Made by a program: the position numbers and the translations under genes. The notes beneath the pieces are model-generated. The model was not told where the DNA came from. It worked only from the letters and a program-made list of their open reading frames with translations, and did no database searches. A stretch of DNA of 64,000 bases from Chromera velia (Eukaryota > Sar > Chromeraceae), in contig JAHBMJ010001405.1 in NCBI GenBank assembly GCA_018398765.1, positions 49,340 through 113,339 of the forward strand, read 5' to 3'. Positions 12,908 to 24,885 of this stretch are shown here, piece after piece. Positions within the stretch are counted from its first letter, which is position 1. Each line of letters starts with the position of its first letter.

Positions 12908-15900
12908 GATAAATATCTTCACGCATGCGCGGGTCCATTTGCCCTCATCGATAGGTTCCTTCCTTCGTGTTTTGTCCCCACCTCACTTTGATGCAAAAAA
13001 CTCTCTCTCTCCCGTGTCTGCCGTGTGATCGGTGTTGCAGTTCCGCTTCAAGGAGACAGAGGAGACCAACAGGGTGTTCGAAAACAAATTGGACCTCTGG
13101 GTGACAATCGACCAGTTCCAGGAGGATGCAAAGAGATGGTCCGTCTGTCTGTCTATGTGTCGGTCTGTTTGTATTTTGCCCCCCCCCCTCCTCTCTCTCT
13201 CTCTCTCTTTCTCTCCGTGTGTGTGTGTGTGTCGGTCTGTCTACCTGCCTGACTGAGTGACCGACTGACCTTTCTCTCTCTTGTCTCCATCGTCTGTTTT
13301 TGCCTGTCTCTCTCTCTCTGTCTGTGTATTGTAATGTTGACGCTCACCTCACATGCAGGTCTCTGGACAACTTCGAGCAGGAGGTAAAACCAATCGTTGA
13401 GGAAATCCAGAAGAAGGTGGGTCAGTCTGAGGATCTCTGTCTCTCTCTCTCTCTCTTTTTTTTTCAGTGTTGCATCTCTGTGGGCCATTGCGCCTTTCCT
13501 GGGACGACTGTGCGAGCAGAGTAGCCACAGGGGACGCACGTTGGTGAGATTGGACAGAGCAGCACGGTGGAGAGGTTGCGTACAGATGGTCTTTCTTTCC
13601 AGCATCTCGCACAGATGGTCTCTCTTCCTCTACGCAGACAGAAGTGTTGACTGCTAAGTTTGTCCTTGCACACAACCGGTCAGATTGCTGTCGTAGTTGA
13701 ACCAGCTTGCTTCTATGCTGCAGGTTGTTGCATACAATAAGACCGCTCTGAAGCTTGAGCAGGCCCTGAACAGAGACCCTGTCACACAGCAGCTCCGACA
13801 CCTTGTCGACGAGTGGAGACACAAAATGCCGGTGGTGATCGAACTCGCCAACCCCGCACTCAGGCAGAGACACTGGGAGCAAATCCTAAAGGCGCTCAAA
13901 CTCCCCGCAACAACCCTCCACCAGGGAATCTACCTGGACAAACTGGAGAAACAAGACGTGTACTCGAAGAGGGTCAGCTTCTCTGTCTGTCTGGCTGGCT
14001 GTCTGTAGGGCTGTGTTTCTGTCTGTCCGTCGGTCTGTTTGTCCGTCTATCTACGAAGAAGGAAAAAGAGAGAAACATACTCTGCCTCTTTGCGCCTCCT
14101 GCGCTCCTTCCCCCCCTCCTTCTGCGCGCGCGCGCGCGTGTGTGTGTCCATGTCCATCTGACACCGCCCGGCTGGCTAATCCTCCAACAGGGAAAAGTGT
14201 TGTTTTGCACGGTACAAACAAGAGCTGAGGAAGGAAGGAAGGGATGGAAAGCAGCAAGGTGGCTTGATTTTCCGTTCGTGTTACACAGAGAGACAGACAC
14301 ACATTGTCACGGTACATGCATCTTTTTTGACAGACTTGCCGCATCTAGAGAATAGAATAGAATCGTGGAGCGAACATGCGTGAAGTGGTGTCTTGTTGGC
14401 GAAACATCCAATGTGCTTGAATATTCGTTACTTGCATCTCAAATCATATCTGCGGGCAAGTACGAATGAATGGACATCTGCAAGGCTCTTTGCATGATTT
14501 GTTCTCGGCCTCCATGACGCACGCATTCAGGAATTCGTGATGGAAGTCTCCGGGACAGCCTCTGGAGAGTTCCAGCTCGAGCAGACTCTGGAGAAGATTC
14601 GAACAATATGGTCAGTCAATGGGCCAGTCAGTCAGGCAGTCAGTCAGGCAGTCAGTCAGGCAGTCAGTCAGTCAGTCAGTCAGTCAGTCAGTCAGTCAGT
14701 CAGTCAGTCAAGCAGTCAGTCAGTCAGTCAGTCAGTCAGTCAGTCAGTCAGTCAGTCAGTCAGTCACTGAAGCTTCGTTTCGAGCATCGGTCCGAAATGA
14801 TTTGAAGTGGGACAAAGTTCTCGAAAGAAGGGCTGTTATCTCTCTCTGCATGATCATGAGATGTGCAGGTCAGGAATCGATCTGACTGTCCAGCAGCACG
14901 GAGAGCGGCGTGACTGCTTCATTCTCGGTGACGTCTCTGAGATTGTCGCACAGCTCGAGGACAACATCGTGACTGTACAGACGATGATGGCGAGTCGGTA
15001 CGTCGCAGGGGTAAAGACACAAGTGGAGGAGTGGGAAAAGAAGCTTGGGCTCTGCGCAGACGTGATCGGTCAGTCAGCCAGCAAGTCAATCAAACGGTTG
15101 CAGAGCATGTGGGTGATTGAACTGCGGTAGGACGCTGAATGAGAGACGATACATGTCTGAGTGAGTGAGTGAGTGAGTGAGTGAGTGAGCAGATCAATCA
15201 GCAAGTCCGTGATACCACCCACTTCTCTGTGCGCTTTCTCCACTCGCGCATTTGTCCGCCCGTCTCTGAACACACAAAGTCCCTCGGTTTACCTCCAGCC
15301 AGCAGATAGCTCTAAATGTCATAAGCCTAAATCAAAAATCCTAAAACACGCCTCAGGTCTTTTGAATTCATATTGTGTTTTTTCTCCCCTTCTTCCCGCA
15401 TTTACGGCTGCATGGTTGCATGGCTGCATGTGTGGCTGGATGGCTGGATGAGTGGATGTGATCATGCAGACGAGTGGATCCAGGTACAGAGGTCCTGGAT
15501 GTACCTGGAGAACATTTTCTCTGCTGAGGACATCCAGAGACAGCTGCCGGCAGAGTCCGCAAAGTTTACGCAGGTGAGTGGGTGGGTGGGGGGCTTGGTC
15601 GGTCAGCTGTTTGCATGTCCCTGTGTCACGTTGCTCCTTGGGAACAATTGTCTGCATTCTTACTGGTTGGTCGATTCGGACAAGGATCGAGAGGGAGGAG
15701 AAGCAGGAGGAAGAGAGAAGGAGAGGGAAGCGGAAGCGTGGAGTATCGAAGTAGGGAAGGAGAGGAAGGAAGGCGAGAGACCTACAGAATGCTTCATTCC
15801 TCTTGCTGCCTTTATCATGAATGGTTTTTTTATTGACCTTTTCTTTCTTGTCTGAACTCCTCCCTCCCTTCTCTGCATGCATGCAGGTCGACAAATTCTG

Positions 15901-18900
15901 GAAAGATCTCCTCAAAATGTTTCATACAGAATGCATAAAGAAAATGCATAAAGAATTCTGTATGAAAGAAAATGCATGCAGGTCGACAAATTCTGGAAAG
16001 ATCTCCTCAAAAGGGTCCGGCAGTCCTACAGAAACGCCATTCAAGCAGCACACCAACCGAATCTTCTGAAGAATCTCCAATGGGCAAATAAGACTCTGGA
16101 TGAGGTCAGTTCATTCACCAATAAGCGATCGAGTACCTGCATGTATATTTATTCAGATGCTCTTTCATCGATCTGTGCACCTACCTGTGCTGGTCCTGGA
16201 CGTCTACACCCCAACCGGTCCCTCATTTCCGATCCTTAATTGTTCCCTCCCTCCCTCCATGAAGAGATATCTAGACGGACAGAGACCCCACGCACATCTT
16301 GAACTTCCTGAAGACACCCACCAGGATGAACTAACAAGGACAGAAGAGAGTATCCCAAGATAGATAAATATTGTGTGCTTTGCTTCCTTTATTTCTGGTC
16401 ATAGTGTTTTCCTTCCTTCCATTCGCAAAATGTTTGTTTGTCTGCAGGTCCAAAAGTCTCTTGAGGACTACCTGGAAACAAAACGAGGCGGCTTCCCTCG
16501 CTTCTACTTCCTCTCCAATGACGAGCTCCTGTCCATTCTCTCTCAGACAAAAAATCCCCACGCTGTGCAAGAGCACCTCTCCAAGTGCTTCGACGCAATG
16601 CACAGAATCATTTTCACAGAGGGAGCCAACAGCAACATAGTGACAGGGATGAAGTCCATCGAGGGCGAGGTCGTGCCGTTCGTGTCCAACGTCACTGCTG
16701 CCGGCCCTGTAGAGAACTGGTTGACCCAGATTGAGGCCGCCATGCGGTCGGGTCTGCGGGACCAGATGAAGAAGGGGTGGCAGAACTACCCCTCGGATGC
16801 TCTTGAAAGATCGGGATGGCTCTTCGAATACCCTGCACAGTGCATTCTGGTCGGTTGTGTACAAAGACACGACGTTCGTTGTGATACTTTCAGTCAGGTG
16901 CCCCTCTGAGAGGATTCTGGTGCCCCCCTATCCCCTTTCCCTTTTCCTTTTTGCACATGCAATAATTGAACGTTGTTGTTGTTGTTGTGCATTTCCATAC
17001 ACGCCTCTAGATTCCTTGCATACATATCTTGTGTTTGGCCCTTCCTTCCTACTGTGTTTGTTTGGCTGCCCTCAGGGCGTCGATATGATCTACTGGACGG
17101 TCGGTGCGGAGGAGGCGCTACATGGGCTTGAGAAGGACAAGAAAAGTCTGAACAATTACAGGGACTTTCTGAAGGAGCAGATCTCTCGGTCAGTCAGTCA
17201 GTGTATGGTGTCCAGATTCATTTCCAGCCGTCTTTGATGCCATCCTGTTTACTGATGCGAAACTTTTGCATGTAGCGTGAAGCAGCAAGCTCTTACAAGG
17301 ATTCCCTGGAAGTCCGTAGCCATGATAAGTAGGCAGACAGAGAGCTTGTCGACTCACTGAATGAAATTGAAGCACAACATGCGCCCACTCTTCTTAGTCA
17401 CATGCAGTAAGGTTGTCCCTGAAATGCGGATTTGAGTTTCACTGCAGCATTATTCTGTCGATGGACTCAAATTCCAGTTCCGAGCAATGTTTGTCTCGTT
17501 TCATGGAGTTGTAATCTCAAAGGATATCTATCAGGAAATGAAAGCCATCAAGTGACCCGAGCACTGCATCTAGACTGCTGTTTTTTGAGTTCAAAAGAGA
17601 AAATTCAATGAGAAGAACGGAACTCTAACTACATGAGGAAACAGAGAGGTTGCATGGAGGAAATGCTTGTGAGGGGTCGCTCTCATTCTCTCTTTGGCTC
17701 TTTGTCCACACTGGATGGAGCGCGATGAATCAAAATAGAACAGACATGGGAACGATGTCGGCTCTTGGCTGGTTTGATCATACCCGTGCCTCCCGTGTGT
17801 ATGAAGACCTTTTCAGAAGAATATTTGTCATCGTGGATGAGCAAGTTGGATTGAGAGGGTGTCATTTCTTTCTGTTTCTCGTGGTCCCTTTCCTTTCCTT
17901 TCCCTTCCTCTACTGTCTCTGACTGAGGGTGCAGATCGGTTGCCCTTGTACGGACAGACCTGACGGGGCTTCAGCGAAAGGTGATGGGCGCGCTGATCGT
18001 GTTGGACGTCCACAACAGAGACGTGATCTCAAAGATGTGCGAACAGGGCGTGTCGTCTGTTGAGGACTTTCAGTGGAGCAAGCAGCTCAGGTAAAGCAAT
18101 CAGCTGACCGGTCCTTTTTTGTTCTTTCTCGTCGGAGCAAGAGCAGGGACAGAGGTTGTTCTGTCATTCTTAGGCGTGAATGTTGCTCAACATTGTTGGG
18201 TTGTCAATTTCGTTGTATGACTGATCAATGACTTCCTGAGCAGCAAGCGGCTGTCGCCAGAACCTAGGCGATGTTGGTCATGAAAATCTCTCTTCAACAA
18301 AGATAAAAGAAGTTCTCCACTTCCTTGTCTACTTGCTTCTATCCCTGCATTGATGATTTCAGTCATCAATTCATTCTGCTTTCCGTTCATTCTCATTTCT
18401 TTGTGACGTCCTTGACGTGGGTTTTCCTTTTTCTTCTCTCCCTCTCTTTCTCTTTGCTCCTCCACTGTTTTCTCTCCTCAACCCTTCTCCATTCTCACTC
18501 TCATCTTCTGTTTACACTACCACCACCCCCTTTCGTTCATTCCCTCCCTTGCCTGCCTGCCTGCCTGCCTGCAGGTATTACTGGGATCCCGAGCCGGTCG
18601 ACGACTGCATCTGCAGACAGACGAACACCAGGTACCCGTACGCGTATGAGTACTTGGGCAACACGCCCAGACTGGTGATCACTCCCCTGACAGACAAGTG
18701 CTACATGACGCTCACCGGGGCCCTGCACCTCTACTACGGAGGGGCTCCGGCAGGGCCTGCAGGGACGGGGAAAACGGAGACCACGAAGGATCTTGCCAAG
18801 GCACTCGCAATTCAGTGCGTGGTGTTCAACTGCTCCGACGGTCTGGACTTCCGAATGATGGGACGTTTCTTCTCGGGTCTCGCACAGGTTCGTTGGGTTG

Positions 18901-21443
18901 ACCGAACTTGCCTTTCTCTCTCTCTCTCTTCATGCATTCAATTTCTTTTTTAGTCGTTCACCTATTCACGAAGCACGTCGCGGACACATGGAAGTGATCT
19001 GCCGATAGCCTGCTTGCGGTAAAGTCCGGTCATGCAATCAGGATGGATCTGTATGTATGCATGTGCAAAATGAAGTCTTCTTCGGATCATCCTGTTTTTT
19101 TCTTCAGATGAAGTCTTCAGATATGCAATTGTTTTGGCTTCACTTCTTGGTCTTTCTCTTTGATTCAAATGGAGCAGACGAATCCTTCCCCAAAATAGTG
19201 AATGTATTGAGATTGGCACTTCTTTTGATTTTGTTCTCTGTTGCCAATGCAATCCTCCTGCAGGCGGGTGCATGGGCGTGCTTCGACGAGTTCAACCGCA
19301 TTGACGTGGAGGTGCTCAGTGTGATTGCACAACAGATGCTGACGATCCAGTCGGCCATCAGGGGGAAGAAAGAGAGGTTCGACTTCGAAGGAAGGGAAAT
19401 CCCTCTGAACTCACGATTTGGGGTCTTCATCACGATGAATCCTGGGTGGGTAAGTCCGTCGGCGAAGCGACTTCAGGGGAAAGAAAGGGTGGTTGCAAAT
19501 ATCAAGTATCGGTCTCTACATCTCTCTCAAAACACTTCATATTTGTTTTTAATCCGACTCGTTGATGGAAAGTCTTTTGCGTGGCTCGGTCCCAATGGTG
19601 TTTGCTTGTGTACATGCCTACTTCATCGACGGTGCGCATGCAGGTACGCTGGACGAACAGAACTTCCGGACAACTTGAAGTCTCTGTTCCGCCCTGTGGC
19701 GATGATGGTGCCTGACTACGGGCTTATCGCCGAGATCATTCTCTTCTCGGAAGGATTCGATTCGGCCAACGAGCTGGCAAGGAAGATGGTGAACCTCTAC
19801 AAACTCTCCAGTGAACAGCTCTCCAAGCAGGTGTGTATGTGTCTGTGTGTGTGTGTGTGTGTCAGTCAAGCTTTCTGGTTGCCGATCTTTCTACGGAGGG
19901 GAAAGTGATTGTGCCGTTCATTCAGTGGCTATGTGTGAGGTGCATCTCTGTGGAACAACGCTTGTTTTTCTGGGTGTGGTTTTTCTGCCTTTTCGTACCC
20001 CTACCCTCTTTTTCTGTAGTAAGGTGTGTCGGCGTCTGTATGAATAAATATGCGTCTGTTTGTCCTCTTGCAGGATCACTACGATTTCGGGATGCGCGCA
20101 GTGAAGTCTGTGCTTGTGATGGCTGGCAGTCTGAAGAGGAAACATCCAGACGAAAACGAGAACATTGTGCTGATCAGGTACTCTTTTTCTTCTCTCTATC
20201 TCGTTCTGATTTTGTTTCTTTCTGATTATCTATCTGTCTTTCCTTCTTTCCTTCGTCCTTTCCCGCTTTCCCTTCCTCCCATGATCCGAACCCTCCGTTC
20301 TCCTGTTCCTCCAGGTTCCTCCGCCGGTCGCGATGATGCTTTTCACGCACCCGCGCTTCGCGTGCTCGTGCTCTGTCTATCTGTTTGACTGTCTCTCTGA
20401 GCGTGTGTGTGTGTGTGAGAGAGAGAGAGAGTATGTGTGTATGAATGTATGTCTTTCCATGATTGCGGAACCGAATGGTCGCATTTTTTTCGTGCGCTGG
20501 CTTGTTTTGTATGCAATCGATCTTTGCTTGATTCCCACCGTCCCTCCCTTCCCACTTTTTCTTTCTTTTCGTTCCCCTCCTGTGCGGGAGGGAATTGCGT
20601 TATTCAACTTGTTTCTTCCGTTCATCTATTTTGAATTTCTGTTCTTTCATTTCTTTCCTTGCTGTTCACTACGAGACTGTCTGCAGAGCCATGAGAGACT
20701 CCAACGCGCCCAAATTTCTCTCCCACGACTTGCCACTGTTCACCGGGATTATTTCCGATCTCTTCCCTGACGCGGTCGTGCCTTTCATTGACTACGGAGA
20801 CCTTCAGGTCTGGAAAAGACTTGCATGGATTTATGTACGGCTGTGCTCATTTGAATAGTGAGCCTTCTTTTACTTTTGTGCTATTTGCTACGTGTTTGTT
20901 TCGCGGCTTCCAAGAGGCGTTCGAGAGGAACTTCCTTCCCGTATCTCTCTTTCTCCTCCCTCTGCCTCTTTCTCTCTTTGTCGGTCTCACTTTCTCCCTC
21001 TCTCTCTATTTGTGAACTCTCTGTCGATCTATAAACCCATCCATCTATCAATAAATCTACCTGTCTACCTGTGTAAGGTCATTCGGTGCGTCGCTCTGCA
21101 TGCAGCTCTCCGTGGAGTCCCAGCTGAGAGGGCACGACCTCCAGGTCGTCGCAGGGTATGTGGGGAAGATCATCCAGTTGTTAGAGACTCAGATCGTTCG
21201 ACACGGAGTGATGCTTGTGGGAGTCACCGGGACAGGGAAGAGCACGTGCAGTGACATCCTCGCAAAGGCCATGACGGAACTCCGGAAGGAAAAAAATCAC
21301 TCAGACCAAACATACCAAGAGACGAAGGTCAGTCCAATACAACACTCTCATGCCTCGAACTCACCATCCGACAGGCACTCGCGCGAGAAGAGCAATCCTC
21401 ATATGGGCAAGTACAATCAGGCGCACTCACAAAACAAAAGACA

Positions 21444-21476
<33 letters not shown>

Positions 21477-24400
21477 ACACACACCCATGCACACACGCGG
21501 GGGCTCGAACATGCACATACACATTCCCACAGACATGCAGAATGTCGGACTCACAGATGAATCGAGAAGTCGATTGACGCTTCTGTGTGGTTGGCTTGTT
21601 TCCGCCTTTCCATAGGCAGCTTGAGCTTATCTCTTCTCCAAAAGCTGCTCCCTTAACAACCCAGTGACAACATGCACCCACCGTTTGACTGCGTGACAAT
21701 GCAGGTGTTCACACTCAACCCGAAGAGCGTGACAATGAACGAGCTCTACGGTTGCACGAACCCGATCACCAACGAGTGGACCGACGGGCTGATTGGAGAG
21801 ATCGTCAGAGAGGCCGTGAAGGACACGAGCAACCTGAAAAAGTGGGTGAACTTCGACGGTCCTGTGGACGCTCTCTGGATTGAGAACATGAACACGGTGC
21901 TGGATGACAACAAGACGCTGTGCCTTCCGAACGGTTGGTCGGTCCGTTTGACCATTCCCTCTACTCTGTTCTTGCGCTTGTCTGTTTCAATAGATCAAAC
22001 ATGAACACAAAAAGGCATTACCATGGCTCGCTCTCACACTTGCTTTCTGTTCATCCAAGACCAGCAGTCATCATTCAGCTAAAGTGCGCTTGAATGACAT
22101 AATGTGACGCTGCAGGCGAGCGAATAAAGCTTCCTCCGACCCTCACGATGATGTTCGAGGTCAACGATCTCGCTGTGGCCTCCCCTGCGACTGTGTCTCG
22201 GTGCGGAATGGTCTACCTGGAGCCTCTCCATCTCGGCTGGAAGCCCATCGTGCAGACTTGGGCCATCCGGTTCGGCCGGCAGATGTCCAAGTACGCTGCT
22301 CAGCTTGAGGAATGGACCACCGAGCTGATTGGGGCGGCCCTCCCCTTCCTGAGAGATGAGTGCAGGGTCAGTCAGTCAGTGGGCGCGATACATCGAGGGT
22401 GGGACGTGAGGGGGTGGCGTGCTTTGCTCCAGTCGAGGGACGGCTGAGTAAGTCCACCTGTTCTTTCTAGCTCTGTTGAACGGGAAGGACAAAGACTGAG
22501 GCATTCGACATTTGTGCCCCAACAAAGCAGTGTGATGGTGATAAGAGAAGAGGAAGGACGCAGCAAAGACATTATGGCTCTTGCAACATATCAGACTGGA
22601 GTGCAGTGTAATGGAAGACACGGAAGAAAAAAAGCTTCTTTTCACATATGAGCGGCCACGCCTGCTCGGAGGGCTTCAATGACTTGCTCTGCAGTCGCCT
22701 TGTGAGGGTTCATGAACTACGATTCAACCGTCAGACCATGCATCGGCAGGAATCAAACGACGTTCGTTTGTTCAATAAATGTTTGCTTGCTCTCTCTCTT
22801 TGCAGGAGGTTGTGCCTTCAATGGATTGCAATCTCGTCGCCTCCTTCTGCAAGCTCCTCACGACCTTCGTTGCTCCCCGGAGCTACATCACAGGTCGGCA
22901 TGCTCTCTCGTTTAGCTGTCTGCTCCTTGACCATCACCTTTCAGAAGCAGCGTCATTGATTGCGTTTTTCGCACGCATCTAACTTAATAGGGGAGCTCTC
23001 ATGTGGGTCAGATTGAGCGAAGTATCGACGGCAAAGAAGACGATCAGCGGTTTCATTTTTTCTGCAGTGCCAACACTTTTCGATGTGCAGACGGACCAAA
23101 GTTGGCAACTTGAACCTTTTTTTCCCTCTGTCACCGTTTTACCTTGTTTCTGATCGGTTCCTGAAGACTAGCTACGAACAATATGTCATGGTGTGAAACG
23201 ACTTTGAACGGCAAAGAAGACGGGGCGCCAAACAAGTAGAGGAGAGAAGAAAAACAACAAAGTGCTGCAGACCATGGAGACACTTAGTTAGCGTCTGCGT
23301 GTGTGCAGGCGAGCAAGGAGGACCGAAGGACGAGATCAAGGCCGTGCGGGCGTTTTGGGCTTTTTCTGCTGTCTGGAGTCTTGGAGCCAACGTGCACGAG
23401 AGCAGCAGAAAGAAGTTTTCTGAGTTCGTCTGCCCCAAGCTGAAGCAGAGGTGTCCTGAGTTTCCTCAACAAGACTGTTACTCTTGGTGAGTGAGTCTGT
23501 TAGACAGAAGGAAGATCTTCTTCTGCTGCGGCCGGGAGTCTGATTTCTTGGATGCACCCACCGGGTGGCGCATTCGCTGATTTTCTTCTGCTGCGTGGGC
23601 TTTCTCTTCTTTTGATCGGTTCTTTGGCAGTTTCATCCTTTCATGAACATCCGCTCTCCGTTGAGAAACAAATGCTCTACAAATCGCCGATGCAGACAAA
23701 GACACAGACGTTGAGAAACAAATGCTCTACAAATCGCTGATGCAGACAAAGACACGGACGTTGAGAAACAAATGCTCTACAAATCGCTGATGCAGACAAA
23801 GACACAGACGTTGAGAAACAAATGCTCTACAAATCGCTGATGCAGACAAAGACACAGACGTTGAGAAACAAATGCTCTACAAATCGCTGATGCAGACAAA
23901 GACACAGACAGTAGGGTTTTCTTTTGCCAGACAAAATGACCTACGGGCTGGCCGCCTGCGCCCAATTTTTTTCCTTGCCTCCCAAGCAATCCTTTCCCGA
24001 GTGGCTCTCCCTCCCCCCAAAATTGCATTAAAGATGCATTCTGCAATGCATTGGGGACGTTGCAATGCAGGTCCGTCGACCTCGCGCTCTCGGAGGTCAA
24101 AGACGAAGACGGGGGCCCAGGACGGAGGGTTCCGGACATGCGAAAGGTTGGCAGGCAGGCAAGCCATAGATACATTCGGGGCATCGTTCGTTGACCTTCC
24201 GTTGCATTCATCCAACCGTTTTGGATCGTTTCCGTCGGGTGAGGTCAGGGAGGCTCAATCGAACATCTGAAAAGGCCAGCGATCAATTCCCCGATTCCTC
24301 AAATTGACCCTGCCCGCAAATTGAGCGGGTCATCATTAACGCACACAAGCTTGATGCATTCTGTCCCTGCTTTCAGGTGAGCTTTGTGCCATTCGAACAG

Positions 24401-24850
24401 TTGGTCCCTGACTTCAAATACGACGAGAAAGTCCCCTTCTCAAACATTCTGGTGCCAACGGCAGACACGGTCACTCAGGGGTTCCTGTTGAGAAATCTCA
24501 TGGCGTCGGGCTGCCACGCGCTATTCACAGGAGAGACGGGAGTCGGGAAGTCCGTTGGAATCTCTAACTTCCTCCAGGTTAGTTGAGTTGCTTCGTGGGT
24601 CTATCGGTTAGTTGATGGTCCTCAAATTTCGAAAGCATATCTCGGGTGCCAAGAATTTTGGTCTTTGTCGGTCGGCCCATCTAAACCTCTTTTTCTCGCG
24701 AGGTCGCGTTGGTCTTTTGTGGGATTTGAGTTTCCTTCCTTCCCTTTCGATTTACCTCCTCCTCCCTTGCGGGGGGCGTTCCCTAGTTTTCCTTCTTCTT
24801 TTGCACCTTCTCCTCTCCTTCTCTCTCTTTCTCTTCTTTCTTTCTTTCTG

Positions 24851-24885
<35 letters not shown>

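Larger units (their letters stand above)
13041..18090 (+). other. Dynein linker, DHC_N2 region (exons 13-22)
   Basis: The linker is the lever that swings across the AAA ring during the power stroke. Visible landmarks are [11 protein letters not shown] (exon 13), HWEQILKAL (exon 15), [20 protein letters not shown] (exons 17-18), [10 protein letters not shown] (exon 19), [20 protein letters not shown] (exon 20) and [10 protein letters not shown] (exon 22). Exon 19 must use the acceptor at 15981. An identical acceptor copy at 15886 would shift the frame and stop within about 60 codons. Confidence 0.93.

Noticed and set aside
14611-14766. CRISPR-like look of regular short repeats, also at 6050-6162 and 23659-23908
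   Set aside because: These are contiguous microsatellites or minisatellites without unique spacers, inside introns of a eukaryotic gene.
15887-16069. Alternative exon 19 starting at the first acceptor copy
   Set aside because: It loses the linker frame and stops; the second copy at 15982 continues into conserved sequence.
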